A DNA stretch of 64,000 nt. It comes from Solibacillus sp040273735. GTDB lineage: Bacteria; Bacillota; Bacilli; Bacillales_A; Planococcaceae. Shown here piece by piece: positions 16,627-25,944 of this stretch (positions are counted from its first letter, which is position 1; every line of letters starts with the position of its first letter). Where the stretch lies: contig NZ_JBELZM010000012.1 in the NCBI RefSeq assembly GCF_040273735.1, forward strand, positions 71,520 through 135,519. The letters run 5' to 3'. Both the position numbers and the translations under genes were made by a program. Below the pieces are notes generated by a model. The model did no database searches. It was not told where the DNA came from and saw only the letters and a list, made by a program, of their open reading frames with translations.

Positions 16627-18369
16627 ATGTTTAATGTATTTGTGAAATTAAAATGGTTTTTAAAACTGTACCGTAAGCAATATACAATTGCGATTGTGCT
16701 CCTTATGCTGGCGAGCTTTATTGAAGTTTTGCCTCCATGGATTTTAGGGGAAGCCATTGATGACATGACAAATGGAGATATGGATCAGATGCAGCTGCTG
16801 AAGTATGTAGGTTTCGTTATAGGCGCTGCCATCGTTAGCTATGCTTTAAACTTCATATGGCAATACCAGCTGTTTGGCGGTTCGATTGCACTGGACCGTA
16901 TATTACGTAAAAAATTAATGCACCAATTTTTAAAAATGACTCCTACATTTTATGAAAAAAACCGTACCGGTGACTTAATGGCAAAAGCCACAAACGACTT
17001 GAATGCCGTAACATTGACTGCTGGCTTTGGTATTATGACACTCATTGACTCGACGGTCTATATGGCACTGATCATTTTAGCAATGGGCTTTTTTATTTCC
17101 TGGAAGCTGACATTTTTCGCGATGCTCCCAATTCCTGTCATGGCTCTAATCATTCAATATTTAGGGAAAATTGTTCATGAACGTTATATGAAAGCACAGG
17201 ATGCATTCGGGGAGATGAATGACAATGTGTTGGAATCTGTTGCTGGAACTCGCGTAATCCGCGCGTACGTTCAAGAAGGAAAAGATGAAGAACGATTCGC
17301 TGAAATGAGCGAAAATATTTTTGCAAAAAACATGCGTGTCGCTTATATTAACGGACTCTTTATGCCAATTACAAAAATCGGAACTGGCATTTGTTATGTA
17401 ATCGCATTGGGCTATGGTGCTGTTCTTGTCTCAAATTCTGAGCTAACGGTCGGTCAGCTCGTTTCATTCAACGTATATTTAGGTCTGGCAATTTGGCCAA
17501 TGTTTGCGATTGGCGAGCTGATCAATGTCATGCAGCAAGGGAGTGCTTCACTTGACCGTGTACAGGATACATTGGAATATGAAGCGGATGTTCAAAACCC
17601 TCCTTCACCAATGTCGCACCAAGTACCAAATTCTATCGGGTTTTCTGAATTTACATTCCAGTATCCTCTATCTCAGGTGAAAAACTTGCAGCAAATCTCA
17701 CTGAACCTTAAAAAAGGGCAAACACTCGGTATTGTCGGGAAAACAGGTTCAGGAAAGACAACATTTATTCGTCAGCTGTTGCGTGAATATCCGTTAGGCA
17801 ATGGTCAAATCGCCATTAATAATACGGACTTGGCACAAATGACAAAAGAACAAATATTGGACTGGATCGGCTATGTGCCACAGGACCATGTACTATTCTC
17901 CCGTACAATTCGTGAAAACATTTTATTCGGGAAAGAAGATGCTACGAACAGTGAAATCGAAGAAGCGATTCGACTGGCAGACTTTGAAAAAGATTTATCA
18001 AATTTACCGCTTGGCATTGAAACACTTGTCGGTGAAAAAGGAGTATCTTTATCTGGTGGTCAAAAACAGCGGGTATCAATTGCACGTGCACTGATTAAAG
18101 ATCCGGAAATTCTAATTTTGGACGATTCTTTATCTGCTGTCGATGCTAAAACAGAATCAAAAATTATTGAAAATATACAAATAGAGCGCGCTGGAAAAAC
18201 GACGATCATTTCAACTCACCGCCTGTCAGGTATTCAACATGCGGATGAAATAATCGTGCTGGATGATGGTTATATCGTTGAACGAGGTACACATGAAGAG
18301 CTTCTACGCTTAGGTGGTTGGTACAAAGAGCAATTTGACCGCCAGCAGCTTGAGGAGGTGGAGCAATGA
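16627..18369 (+). CDS. bmrC: Heterodimeric multidrug ABC exporter subunit, BmrC/YheI-like
   Basis: A 580-residue half-transporter with six membrane helices (about 20-310) and a C-terminal ATPase. Walker A is GIVGKTGSGKTT near residue 370, the signature is VSLSGGQKQR, Walker B is EILILDDSLSAVD and the H-loop is STHRLSG. The residue after Walker B that normally is the catalytic Glu is Asp (LDD), the degenerate form seen in BmrC of the BmrCD pair. It therefore needs its partner, encoded by the next gene with a 4-base ATGA overlap, for full ATPase turnover. Substrates are probably diverse drugs, by analogy. Expression is likely gated by the leader upstream. Confidence 0.92.
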   Translation: MFNVFVKLKWFLKLYRKQYTIAIVLLMLASFIEVLPPWILGEAIDDMTNGDMDQMQLLKYVGFVIGAAIVSYALNFIWQYQLFGGSIALDRILRKKLMHQFLKMTPTFYEKNRTGDLMAKATNDLNAVTLTAGFGIMTLIDSTVYMALIILAMGFFISWKLTFFAMLPIPVMALIIQYLGKIVHERYMKAQDAFGEMNDNVLESVAGTRVIRAYVQEGKDEERFAEMSENIFAKNMRVAYINGLFMPITKIGTGICYVIALGYGAVLVSNSELTVGQLVSFNVYLGLAIWPMFAIGELINVMQQGSASLDRVQDTLEYEADVQNPPSPMSHQVPNSIGFSEFTFQYPLSQVKNLQQISLNLKKGQTLGIVGKTGSGKTTFIRQLLREYPLGNGQIAINNTDLAQMTKEQILDWIGYVPQDHVLFSRTIRENILFGKEDATNSEIEEAIRLADFEKDLSNLPLGIETLVGEKGVSLSGGQKQRVSIARALIKDPEILILDDSLSAVDAKTESKIIENIQIERAGKTTIISTHRLSGIQHADEIIVLDDGYIVERGTHEELLRLGGWYKEQFDRQQLEEVEQ

Positions 18370-20105
18370 GTACATCAAAACGACTGTACCTGTATGCTTT
18401 AAAATTTAAAAAACCGATTTTAATCGGCTTAGCTTTATTAACAATTGCGGTCGCAACTGATATTGCAGGACCGTTCATCGCAAAATATATTATCGACCAT
18501 TACATGGAACCAGGTAATCTGCAAGTAGAACCGATTGCGATACTGCTGTCGATTTTCTTCTTATTATCTGTGCTGACTGCTGTGTTCCGTTACTTAATGT
18601 TCATCTTTTTACAACGTGGTGCAAACTTCGTAATTCAGCAGTTACGGAAAGATGTATTCGGACATATTCAAAAGCTGCCAATTGAATACTTCGATAACCT
18701 GCCAGCCGGGAAAGTTGTAGCCCGTGTCACAAATGATACAGAGGCAATCCGCAATCTGTATGTAACTGTACTTTCGCAATTTGCGAACAGCTTTATTACC
18801 ATTGCAGGGGTATATATAGCTTTATTTATACTAAATTGGAAAATGGCACTGTTTGCTCTATTGCTTGTTCCGATTGTTTATACTTGGATGATTTTATATC
18901 GGAAATTCGCTTCCCAGTACAACCATATTATTCGAACAAAAATTGCGGACATTAACGCAATGATTAACGAATCGATTAATGGGATGACGATAATTCAGGC
19001 ATTCCGCCGTGAAGAACAGATGAAGCAAGAGTTCGACGAGATGAATGATGAACATTACAAATACAACCGAAAGCTTCTATTGCTGGACTCCGCGACATCA
19101 CATAACCTCGTAAATATTTTACGTCTTGGAATGTTTGCAGTTTTCGTTTATTACTTCGGCACCCAATCAATGACAATGCCAGAAGCAGTATCAGCCGGTA
19201 CGCTGTATGCGTTTGTTGATTATATTACACGCCTGTTCAATCCGATTACAAACTTAGTCAACCAGTTCTCTCAGCTTGAACGTTCACTTGTAGCAGGTTC
19301 ACGTGTATTTGAACTGCTTGATCAGCAAGGGGAAGCTGTAAGTACAGAACGAATTGAACGTTATAAAGGAAATGTTGTGTTTGATCATGTCTCATTCGCC
19401 TATAAAAATGATGAATATGTATTAAAAAATATTCACTTTGAAGCAAAAGAAGGCGAAACAATCGCACTTGTCGGCCATACAGGCTCGGGGAAAAGTTCGA
19501 TTATGAATTTACTGTTCCGCTTTTATGATCCGCAAAAAGGCCGTATTATCATTGACGGGAAAGATATTACGAAGCTTCCGCGCCAAGCGATTCGTGAGCA
19601 TATGGGAATCGTATTGCAGGATCCGTATTTGTTCACCGGGACGATCGCTTCGAACGTTAGCCTCAATGATAAGCGAATTTCAAGAGAAACCGTTGAAAAA
19701 GCACTTGAAGCAGTCGGAGGCGAACGTGTCTTATCAAAATTTGAAAAAGGAATTGATGAGCCTGTAATCGAAAAAGGAAGTACACTTTCTTCTGGTCAGC
19801 GCCAGTTAATTTCGTTTGCGCGTGCGCTTGCATTTGATCCGGCTATTCTTATTCTGGATGAGGCGACATCGAATATCGACTCAGAAACAGAGGAAATTAT
19901 TCAACATGCAATGGATGTACTGAAAAAAGGTCGTACAACGTTTATTATCGCCCACCGACTTTCCACTATTAAAAATGCAGATAAAATTTTAGTATTGGAC
20001 CGTGGTGAGATTGTTGAACAAGGCAGCCATGATGAACTTGTCGCACTTGGCGGTAAATATGAACTTATGTATCGCCTGCAATCCGGATCATTAACTTCTT
20101 CATAA
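18366..20105 (+). CDS. bmrD: Heterodimeric multidrug ABC exporter subunit, BmrD/YheH-like
   Basis: A 579-residue half-transporter that partners the preceding gene. Six membrane helices occupy about 15-320. The ATPase has Walker A ALVGHTGSGKSS, Walker B AILILDEATSNID with the canonical catalytic Glu, and H-loop IAHRLST. The signature reads STLSSGQRQ rather than LSGGQ, a Ser for Gly change, so the pair has one good and one weak ATP site assembled across the dimer. It is shorter than B. subtilis BmrD, which as I recall has about 670 residues with an extra extracellular part. It ends just before a bidirectional terminator. Confidence 0.92.
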   Translation: MSTSKRLYLYALKFKKPILIGLALLTIAVATDIAGPFIAKYIIDHYMEPGNLQVEPIAILLSIFFLLSVLTAVFRYLMFIFLQRGANFVIQQLRKDVFGHIQKLPIEYFDNLPAGKVVARVTNDTEAIRNLYVTVLSQFANSFITIAGVYIALFILNWKMALFALLLVPIVYTWMILYRKFASQYNHIIRTKIADINAMINESINGMTIIQAFRREEQMKQEFDEMNDEHYKYNRKLLLLDSATSHNLVNILRLGMFAVFVYYFGTQSMTMPEAVSAGTLYAFVDYITRLFNPITNLVNQFSQLERSLVAGSRVFELLDQQGEAVSTERIERYKGNVVFDHVSFAYKNDEYVLKNIHFEAKEGETIALVGHTGSGKSSIMNLLFRFYDPQKGRIIIDGKDITKLPRQAIREHMGIVLQDPYLFTGTIASNVSLNDKRISRETVEKALEAVGGERVLSKFEKGIDEPVIEKGSTLSSGQRQLISFARALAFDPAILILDEATSNIDSETEEIIQHAMDVLKKGRTTFIIAHRLSTIKNADKILVLDRGEIVEQGSHDELVALGGKYELMYRLQSGSLTSS

Positions 20106-20109
20106 AAAA

Positions 20110-20149
20110 GAAGCGTATAGCCCCCTTATTCGGGAGCTGTACGCTTTTT
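20110..20149. terminator. Bidirectional terminator between bmrD-like and MMPL genes
   Basis: AAGCGTA pairs with TACGCTT, with inner AGC/GCT and CCC/GGG pairs. The plus strand ends in five T residues and the minus strand in six (complement of 20104-20109), so it serves both converging genes. Confidence 0.8.
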
Positions 20150-20150
20150 G

Positions 20151-22352
20151 CTATTCTTTAAGCTTTTTATTTGGCCAGTATGACCACTTACCAAATACAG
20201 TAATGAGGGCTGGAACGAGCAGTGGACGTACGACAAACGTATCAAGCAGTACCCCAACCGCTGTAACAATACCGAATTGTACTAATAGCTGGATTGGTAA
20301 TGACGCTAATACTAGGAATGTACCTGCTAAAATCAGACCCGCTGACGTAATAACTGCACCTGTTGAAGCAATACCATTTGAAATGGCCTCTTTATGCGCA
20401 ATACCACGCTTGCGGTTTTTCCATATATCGGAAATCATGAAAATATTATAGTCGTTACCTAATGCGATAATAAATACGAAACTATATAGCGGAATCGAAC
20501 TTGCCATTGCTTCGTGTCCTAAACCGTAATGGATGATCAGCCAGCCTGCACCTAAAGCAGAGAAGAAGGAAATCACTACTGTTACCATTAATTGAATTGA
20601 TGTAATTAGAGCACGTAAGTAAACTAATAATACGATAAAAATAATAATAATCATGACAGGCTGAATAATGTTTTCATCGCCCGACTGAACAACTTTTGTA
20701 TCTAGTTGAGAGCTCGTTTCGCCCCCTATCCAGAATTGGCCATCTTCCAGATTGCTATCCGCAAGAATTCCCTTAACATCGTCCTTCATTTGCTCAACAT
20801 CATCCATTGCTTCATTCGAATATGGATTTTTATCCAAATCGATTTCATAAAGTTGAATATTGTTATTTGTTTCACCTGTACGCATTTCTTTCACTACACC
20901 GACATATGGAAGCCTTAACAGTTGTTCTGTAATGTCCAGATCAGTACCTTCACTGTCTACTAATAACTGAACCGGCGCCAATTCACCTGGTGTAAAGTTT
21001 TCTTCAATGATTTTAAATCCTTCACGTGAAGGCATATCTTCAGGGAATGAAGATATTAAATCGTAATTATATTTAATATTTGTAGAAGCGAATGCTAAAC
21101 CGATTAAGACTGCTCCTGCTACAATAATGACAAGCCATGGTTTAGAAGTAACAAACTCACCGACCGCTCTCATATAACGGTGATTAGGTTTACGTTGTTT
21201 ATATGGTTTGTTTTTCTTTTCTGCATTTGCTTTTTCAGCTTCCTCCGTACGAGGAACAAACGGCCAAAATGCTGCACGGCCTAAAATACCTAGAACGGCA
21301 GGGAGCAATGTAACTACAGCAAATCCTGTAATTAATACACCAAAGCTAAACGGAACGGCAAAACGCTGGAATGCGCCGTAATCCGCCAATGCCAATGTCG
21401 CTAAACCGATTACAACTGTTAGGCCACTCATTACGATTGCGCCTGTTGATTCACGAACAGCCGATGCCAATGCCGTAAATTTATTATCTTCAGTCAACAA
21501 TATATCTCGATAGCGTGTAATTAAAAATAAACAATAGTCCGTACCTGCACCAAACAGTAAAACAATCATAATTGCTACCGCTTGCGCATCTTTATCGATC
21601 CATCCATTTTCAGCCATCGCGCCAAGTAAAGGACTTACAACTAAATATGCTATTCCTACTACTACTAAGGGGATAATCGCTAAAATTGGCGAACGATAAA
21701 TTACTAATAAGATGACTAAAATGATAATTACAGTGGCAATCATTAGTTGTACGTCAGCTGCTTTAAAAAGATCTGTCGCATCAATCGAGATACCAACTGG
21801 TCCAGAGAATCGGGCATGTAGTCCATCATCCTCTAAATTTGTATCATACGGATTTTCGCCAAATTGACTTTCTGTACGTTCTTTAATAATCGCTAAATTT
21901 TCTTTTAAAACATCTGAATTTTTCTCTGTTGAGAAGAAAACCGGTGTGACAAGTGCTGCACCGTTCTCGGAAAGTGACCCCATCAATGCGCTAACGGGAA
22001 GTTCATGGAATGGCGGTATTGTTTCCTGCCCATCTAATGGTTCATCCGCCAGTTGTTTGTATAACCCTTGAATATTTGTCAAATCTTCTTCTGTAAGACC
22101 TGATTCGTTATACCAAGTAATTAATAGCGGTATACCACTATCAGACGAGAATTCTTCCTCCATAATATTTCCTGCTTGAATTGATGTATAAGTATCAGGG
22201 ATTTCATCACCCGCAAAGTTTTCAACACTATTAATTTGTGGGAAGATAAGTGCAAATAAAACTGCAAACATAATCCATAAAGCCAAAACGACCCAACGTG
22301 TTTTCTTACCGCCCATTACACTTCCCCATTTTTCCAATGGATGTTTAGACAT
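20151..22352 (-). CDS. MMPL-family (RND-type) membrane transporter
   Basis: A 733-residue transporter with twelve predicted membrane segments in two repeats, each opened by a single helix, a large extracellular domain and a five-helix bundle. Family motifs are LFGAGTDYCLFLITRYRD in the first half and ALGNDYNIFMISDIW in the second, carrying the charged residues used for proton coupling. It resembles Bacillus YdfJ/YdgH, which are linked to lipid or drug export. The ATG at 22350-22352 lies seven bases after GGAGG; the preceding GTG is too close. It is divergent from the MerR/B12 regulator, which probably controls it. Confidence 0.9.
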   Translation of the reverse strand: MSKHPLEKWGSVMGGKKTRWVVLALWIMFAVLFALIFPQINSVENFAGDEIPDTYTSIQAGNIMEEEFSSDSGIPLLITWYNESGLTEEDLTNIQGLYKQLADEPLDGQETIPPFHELPVSALMGSLSENGAALVTPVFFSTEKNSDVLKENLAIIKERTESQFGENPYDTNLEDDGLHARFSGPVGISIDATDLFKAADVQLMIATVIIILVILLVIYRSPILAIIPLVVVGIAYLVVSPLLGAMAENGWIDKDAQAVAIMIVLLFGAGTDYCLFLITRYRDILLTEDNKFTALASAVRESTGAIVMSGLTVVIGLATLALADYGAFQRFAVPFSFGVLITGFAVVTLLPAVLGILGRAAFWPFVPRTEEAEKANAEKKNKPYKQRKPNHRYMRAVGEFVTSKPWLVIIVAGAVLIGLAFASTNIKYNYDLISSFPEDMPSREGFKIIEENFTPGELAPVQLLVDSEGTDLDITEQLLRLPYVGVVKEMRTGETNNNIQLYEIDLDKNPYSNEAMDDVEQMKDDVKGILADSNLEDGQFWIGGETSSQLDTKVVQSGDENIIQPVMIIIIFIVLLVYLRALITSIQLMVTVVISFFSALGAGWLIIHYGLGHEAMASSIPLYSFVFIIALGNDYNIFMISDIWKNRKRGIAHKEAISNGIASTGAVITSAGLILAGTFLVLASLPIQLLVQFGIVTAVGVLLDTFVVRPLLVPALITVFGKWSYWPNKKLKE

Positions 22353-22430
22353 CACATAGCCTCCTTCTTCTTTTCAACTTCCAAATATTACAAGTTAATC
22401 GTGCCATTTAATAATACCCTTATTCCAAGT

Positions 22431-22491
22431 TATACAAACATTGTACAATACACGAAAAACATTTGACAAGTACTTTCTTTTTCGGTTGAAT
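22431..22491. promoter_or_regulatory. Overlapping divergent promoters with 11-bp-spaced repeats
   Basis: On the minus strand TTGTCA (complement of 22464-22469) and TACAAT (complement of 22440-22445) with an 18-base spacer form a good promoter for the MMPL gene. On the plus strand TTGACA at 22463-22468 with TTGAAT at 22486-22491 is a weaker promoter for the regulator. TnnACAA repeats lie at 22431-22437 and 22442-22448, exactly 11 bases apart, with a third at 22463-22469. As I recall, CarH binds 11-bp direct repeats of the form nnTnnACAnnn. Confidence 0.6.
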
Positions 22492-22528
22492 AGAGTTTAA
22501 TAAGGATCTCTTTAGGAGGTGGTAAAAT

Positions 22529-23401
22529 ATGACTAAGAAAACTTATTCGATACAACAAGTATCTAACTTAACGAATCTTTCTAAACAACTGATCCGAAAA
22601 TGGGAAGATCGCTACCAAATCATTCAACCTGATAGATTAGACAATGGCTACCGCGTATATTCAGAAGATGAAGTTCAAACGTTAATACAGCTGAAACAAT
22701 ATATCAATAGCGGTATGACGATCAAACAAGCGGTAGATCACTATATCAATAATAAAGATGTACCAGAAGCTGACCCTGTATCGTTCTTCCACAAAGCACT
22801 AATTCAAGCTGGCACCGAAGCAAATGAGCACGAAATTTTGCATTTGCTTGAACAGGCTCACCATAAATTCGGTGTAGAGAAGCTGATTCGGGATATTGTC
22901 GTTCCCTTCCTTCATGAAGTCGGACAGCTTTGGTGCGAAAAAGCATGGGGTGAATACCAAGAAGCAATAAGCAGTCAAACAGTGCGTGACTTTTTAAGCC
23001 ACCTTCGTCGACATTTTTATGTTTCGGACGATGCACCACTCGCATTAGGGAGCTGTCTACCTGGAGAGAGACATGAAATCCCAATGCAAATACTGCTTAT
23101 CCAATGTATGCTACGGGGTTACCGCACACTAATGCTCGGTCCTTCACCGGCTCCAACAGCGATTCAATCTGCTATCGCTTTAAAGAAGCCAGCCATTGTA
23201 CTGCTAACAGGATCTACCGAGATTGCTTACAATGAATTTGCCCAGTCCGTTTACACACTCGAAAAATTGGCACAAGTTCACGAGCATATTTCTTTTTATA
23301 TTGGTGGTGCAGGGACAGAACTTTTTTATGAACAGTTCCAATTAAAAGCATTAAAATTAGCAAGAACAATTGATGATATCCTTCCTCCTGCTAATCTCTA
23401 G
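22529..23401 (+). CDS. MerR-family regulator with cobalamin-binding-type domain (CarH/LitR-like)
   Basis: A 290-residue regulator with a MerR winged helix at about 1-70 (YSIQQVSNLTNLSKQLIRKW, then GYRVYSEDEV), a helix-bundle domain at about 85-170 and a Rossmann-like C-terminal domain. PGERHEIP near residue 177 keeps the lower-ligand His of B12-binding MerR proteins. In the Trp-x9-Glu-His motif that shields adenosylcobalamin, here LWCEKAWGEYQEA, Trp and Glu are kept but His is Ala. It may bind cobalamin, possibly as a light or B12 sensor, or be a degenerate relative. AGGAGGTGG precedes the ATG. It likely represses the divergent MMPL gene and itself. Confidence 0.85.
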   Translation: MTKKTYSIQQVSNLTNLSKQLIRKWEDRYQIIQPDRLDNGYRVYSEDEVQTLIQLKQYINSGMTIKQAVDHYINNKDVPEADPVSFFHKALIQAGTEANEHEILHLLEQAHHKFGVEKLIRDIVVPFLHEVGQLWCEKAWGEYQEAISSQTVRDFLSHLRRHFYVSDDAPLALGSCLPGERHEIPMQILLIQCMLRGYRTLMLGPSPAPTAIQSAIALKKPAIVLLTGSTEIAYNEFAQSVYTLEKLAQVHEHISFYIGGAGTELFYEQFQLKALKLARTIDDILPPANL

Positions 23402-23415
23402 AAACGTTCAATACC

Positions 23416-23450
23416 GAGTTCGCTGTATTTCTATTTACAGCGAGCTTTTT
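23416..23450 (+). terminator. Intrinsic terminator of the MerR/B12 regulator
   Basis: TCGCTGTA at 23420-23427 pairs with TACAGCGA at 23436-23443, followed by GCTTTTTG. Confidence 0.8.
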
Positions 23451-23470
23451 GCTGATTATTTTTATGATGC

Positions 23471-23512
23471 AAAAAAAATTGACCACTTTGCCTGATTTGC
23501 AAATTGGTCAAT
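23471..23512 (-). terminator. Intrinsic terminator of the small hydrophilic protein gene
   Basis: ATTGACCA and TTTGC on the left pair with GCAAA and TGGTCAAT on the right around a short loop near 23494. Eight T residues follow on the minus strand (complement of 23471-23478). Confidence 0.75.
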
Positions 23513-23546
23513 CTATGGATTGTATTAATAATTATTTATTTGAAGT

Positions 23547-23768
23547 TTACGCGTCTTTCGTTTCATCCGGCTGGTTTTTACGCTCACTACCGGAAGTAGT
23601 TTTCGTGTTCGCACGATGTTTCTCATCTTTTACTTGGTCATTCAATTCTTCCATCGGAATTGGATCCACAAATTTCATTTCCTCATCTATATCGAAAATG
23701 CTTTCCTTTTCGGTATTCAATAAATCCGGATTGTCGAGCTTTTTATGCTTTATTTTATTGTCTTTCAT
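23547..23768 (-). CDS. Small charged hypothetical protein
   Basis: A 73-residue, very hydrophilic protein rich in Lys, Asp and Glu (MKDNKIKHKKLDNPDLLNTE at the start, a DEEMKFVDPIPMEELNDQ middle). It has no membrane segment or recognisable motif and looks largely disordered. A strong AAAAGGAGG site eight bases before the ATG and a terminator 35 bases after the stop support a real gene. I do not recognise a family or function. Confidence 0.7.
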   Translation of the reverse strand: MKDNKIKHKKLDNPDLLNTEKESIFDIDEEMKFVDPIPMEELNDQVKDEKHRANTKTTSGSERKNQPDETKDA

Positions 23769-23854
23769 TTATAAAAGCCTCCTTTTCGAATAGTCTTTTA
23801 TCTATTACCCGAAAATAGAGATGGTTACACTTTTACTTTAAAGCAATAACCTTT

Positions 23855-24148
23855 TTATCTTTTAAAATCTACGTTTTTTTCGGCCATCGCATGTTTTAAT
23901 ATAGGCAATGAAGAAGGTCCAATCCCATGCAATAGTAAAATTTCCTTTTCCGTATATTCAGCAAGATGCTCCAACTCGGTGATGCCGGCCTTTATCAATG
24001 CATTACGCGCAGGTGAGGATAAACGAGATAAGAATCCTTCTGACGGCTTACTCGCCTGCTCACATTTAGGGCAAGTTCCGCAATCTGTACTTTTATAATA
24101 CCGGTGCCCCATTGGACAAATACGCAATGTCCGTTTCCTTTCCACCAT
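23855..24148 (-). CDS. Zinc-ribbon plus RNA polymerase alpha-CTD-like helix-hairpin-helix protein
   Basis: A 97-residue protein. Residues 10-30 hold an incomplete-looking zinc ribbon, CPMGHRYYKSTDCGTCPKC, with Cys/His spacing C-x3-H and CxxC. Residues 40-95 resemble the alpha-CTD/HhH fold (SSPARNALIKAGITELEHLA and LLHGIGPSSLPILK), which binds DNA. Such proteins are annotated as RNA polymerase alpha subunit domain proteins in Bacillales; partner and role are unknown. AGGAG precedes the ATG by nine bases. Confidence 0.78.
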   Translation of the reverse strand: MVERKRTLRICPMGHRYYKSTDCGTCPKCEQASKPSEGFLSRLSSPARNALIKAGITELEHLAEYTEKEILLLHGIGPSSLPILKHAMAEKNVDFKR

Positions 24149-24204
24149 TCACATCAACTCCTGTTTTAGTTAAAATCTTTATCTAATCACCTTTATCCTA
24201 CCTT

Positions 24205-24246
24205 TTAAAAAAATCCGTTGCACGATTTTACGTACAACGGATTTTA
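24205..24246 (-). terminator. Intrinsic terminator of ahpF
   Basis: AAATCCGTTG pairs with CAACGGATTT across 24211-24245, and the A run on its left gives T residues on the minus strand. It lies just past the ahpF stop. Confidence 0.85.
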
Positions 24247-24249
24247 TAA

Positions 24250-25806
24250 TTATGCTTCTATAAATTCACGTGAATCAACATTACGGATCATATAGTCAAA
24301 TGCGCCTAAAGCAGCTGTTGCCCCAGAGCCCATTGAAATAACAATTTGCTTATACACTGTGTCTGTGCAATCGCCCGCAGCAAAGATTCCCGGAATATTA
24401 GTTGCACCGTGTTTATCTATAATAATTTCACCATGCGCATTCATTTCTACTGTCCCTTCAAGGAACTCTGTATTTGGCAATAAACCAATTTGAACGAATA
24501 CACCTTGTAATTCAACATGCTTTTCTTCACCTGTCGTAACGTCTTTATATGTTAAACCATTTACTTTATCAGTTCCAGTAATTTCAGTAGTTAATGCATT
24601 TGTAATAACTGTAACGTTTTTTAGACTGCGAACGCGCTCTTGCAACACTTTATCCGCCTTCAACTCACTGTTACGTTGTATTAACGTTACATGATTTACA
24701 ATACCCGCTAAGTCGATAGCCGCTTCTACACCCGAGTTACCGCCACCGATTACTGCAACATCTTTCCCTTTGAAAATCGGGCCGTCGCAATGTGGACAAT
24801 ACGCAACGCCTTTGTTTTTAAATTTTTCCTCACCAGGTACCTCAAGTTGACGATAACGAGCCCCTGTAGAAAGGATAACTGTTTTACCTTTTAATACCGC
24901 GCCATTTTCTAACGTCACTTCAATTAGATCCTTTTTCTCGATTTTCGCTACACGCTGTGACTTCATCACATCGATATCATAGTCTAAAACATGCGCTTCT
25001 AGGCTTGAGACAAATGCAGGACCCTCTGTTGCCTTTGTTCCAATAATATTTTCAATTGATAACGTATCGTTAACCTGGCCACCGAAGCGTTCAGCTACGA
25101 TACCCGTACGAATCCCTTTACGTGCTGAATAAATAGCAGCCGCCGAACCTGCAGGACCACCACCTACTACCAATACATCAAAAACTTCTTTATCTGCAAA
25201 TTCTGAGCCGTCCGATACTTCACCTAACTTCGTTAAAATATCTTCCAACTCCATACGACCGCCACCGAAGTTTTCGCCATTTAAATATACAGTAGGCACT
25301 GCCATAATGTCTCGGTCTTTAATTTCAGCCTGGAATGCCCCACCTTCAATCATCGTGTTCGAGATGTTCGGATTTAAAACCGTCATAATGTTTAATGCCT
25401 GCACAACATCCGGACAGTTGTGACAAGTTAGACTTACGTACGTTTCAAACTTCAACGGCTGCTTAATTGCTTGAATGCGTTTAACAACTGTTGCATCAAT
25501 TTTCGGTGCACGACCTGAAACTTGTAAAAGCGCTAAAACTAATGATGTAAATTCATGACCAAGTGGTAAACCAGCAAATGTAATACCGGAGTCCCCTTCG
25601 CCTACTTTATTAATACTGAAACTCGGTGTACGTTCTAGTAAAGCGTGTTGTACCGTAATACGAGGCGACATCTTTTCCAACTCTTCAACTAAATTGAGCA
25701 TTTCTTGCGATGTTTTGTCGTCATTAACACTCACTTTAATTAATAAATCACCTTCCAGCATTGATAAATACTGCTGTAATTGTGCTTTAATCTGATTATC
25801 TAACAC
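24250..25806 (-). CDS. ahpF: Alkyl hydroperoxide reductase subunit F (NADH:peroxiredoxin reductase)
   Basis: A 518-residue flavoenzyme that passes electrons from NADH to AhpC. The N-terminal tandem thioredoxin-like domain (about 1-195) contains the CxxC of LTCHNCPDVVQ. The FAD motif is VLVVGGGPAGSAAAIYSARK, the active disulfide is CPHC in YCPHCDGP, the NADH-binding motif is VAVIGGGNSGVEAAIDLAG and the C-terminal FAD block is FAAGDCTDTVYKQIV. It follows ahpC after about 210 bases containing a strong hairpin, so its level may be lower than AhpC. Confidence 0.96.
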   Translation of the reverse strand: MLDNQIKAQLQQYLSMLEGDLLIKVSVNDDKTSQEMLNLVEELEKMSPRITVQHALLERTPSFSINKVGEGDSGITFAGLPLGHEFTSLVLALLQVSGRAPKIDATVVKRIQAIKQPLKFETYVSLTCHNCPDVVQALNIMTVLNPNISNTMIEGGAFQAEIKDRDIMAVPTVYLNGENFGGGRMELEDILTKLGEVSDGSEFADKEVFDVLVVGGGPAGSAAAIYSARKGIRTGIVAERFGGQVNDTLSIENIIGTKATEGPAFVSSLEAHVLDYDIDVMKSQRVAKIEKKDLIEVTLENGAVLKGKTVILSTGARYRQLEVPGEEKFKNKGVAYCPHCDGPIFKGKDVAVIGGGNSGVEAAIDLAGIVNHVTLIQRNSELKADKVLQERVRSLKNVTVITNALTTEITGTDKVNGLTYKDVTTGEEKHVELQGVFVQIGLLPNTEFLEGTVEMNAHGEIIIDKHGATNIPGIFAAGDCTDTVYKQIVISMGSGATAALGAFDYMIRNVDSREFIEA

Positions 25807-25944
25807 TGTACAAGCTGCTGTATGAATACCTCTTATCGATCTCTCCCGAAAAATAAGCGGCCATTCTCCCTCAAATACAGCTAGCCCTTCACCTCTTTCA
25901 TATTAAATTCAGAAGATAGAGAGCTTACCTTTCTTTTATCTAGT

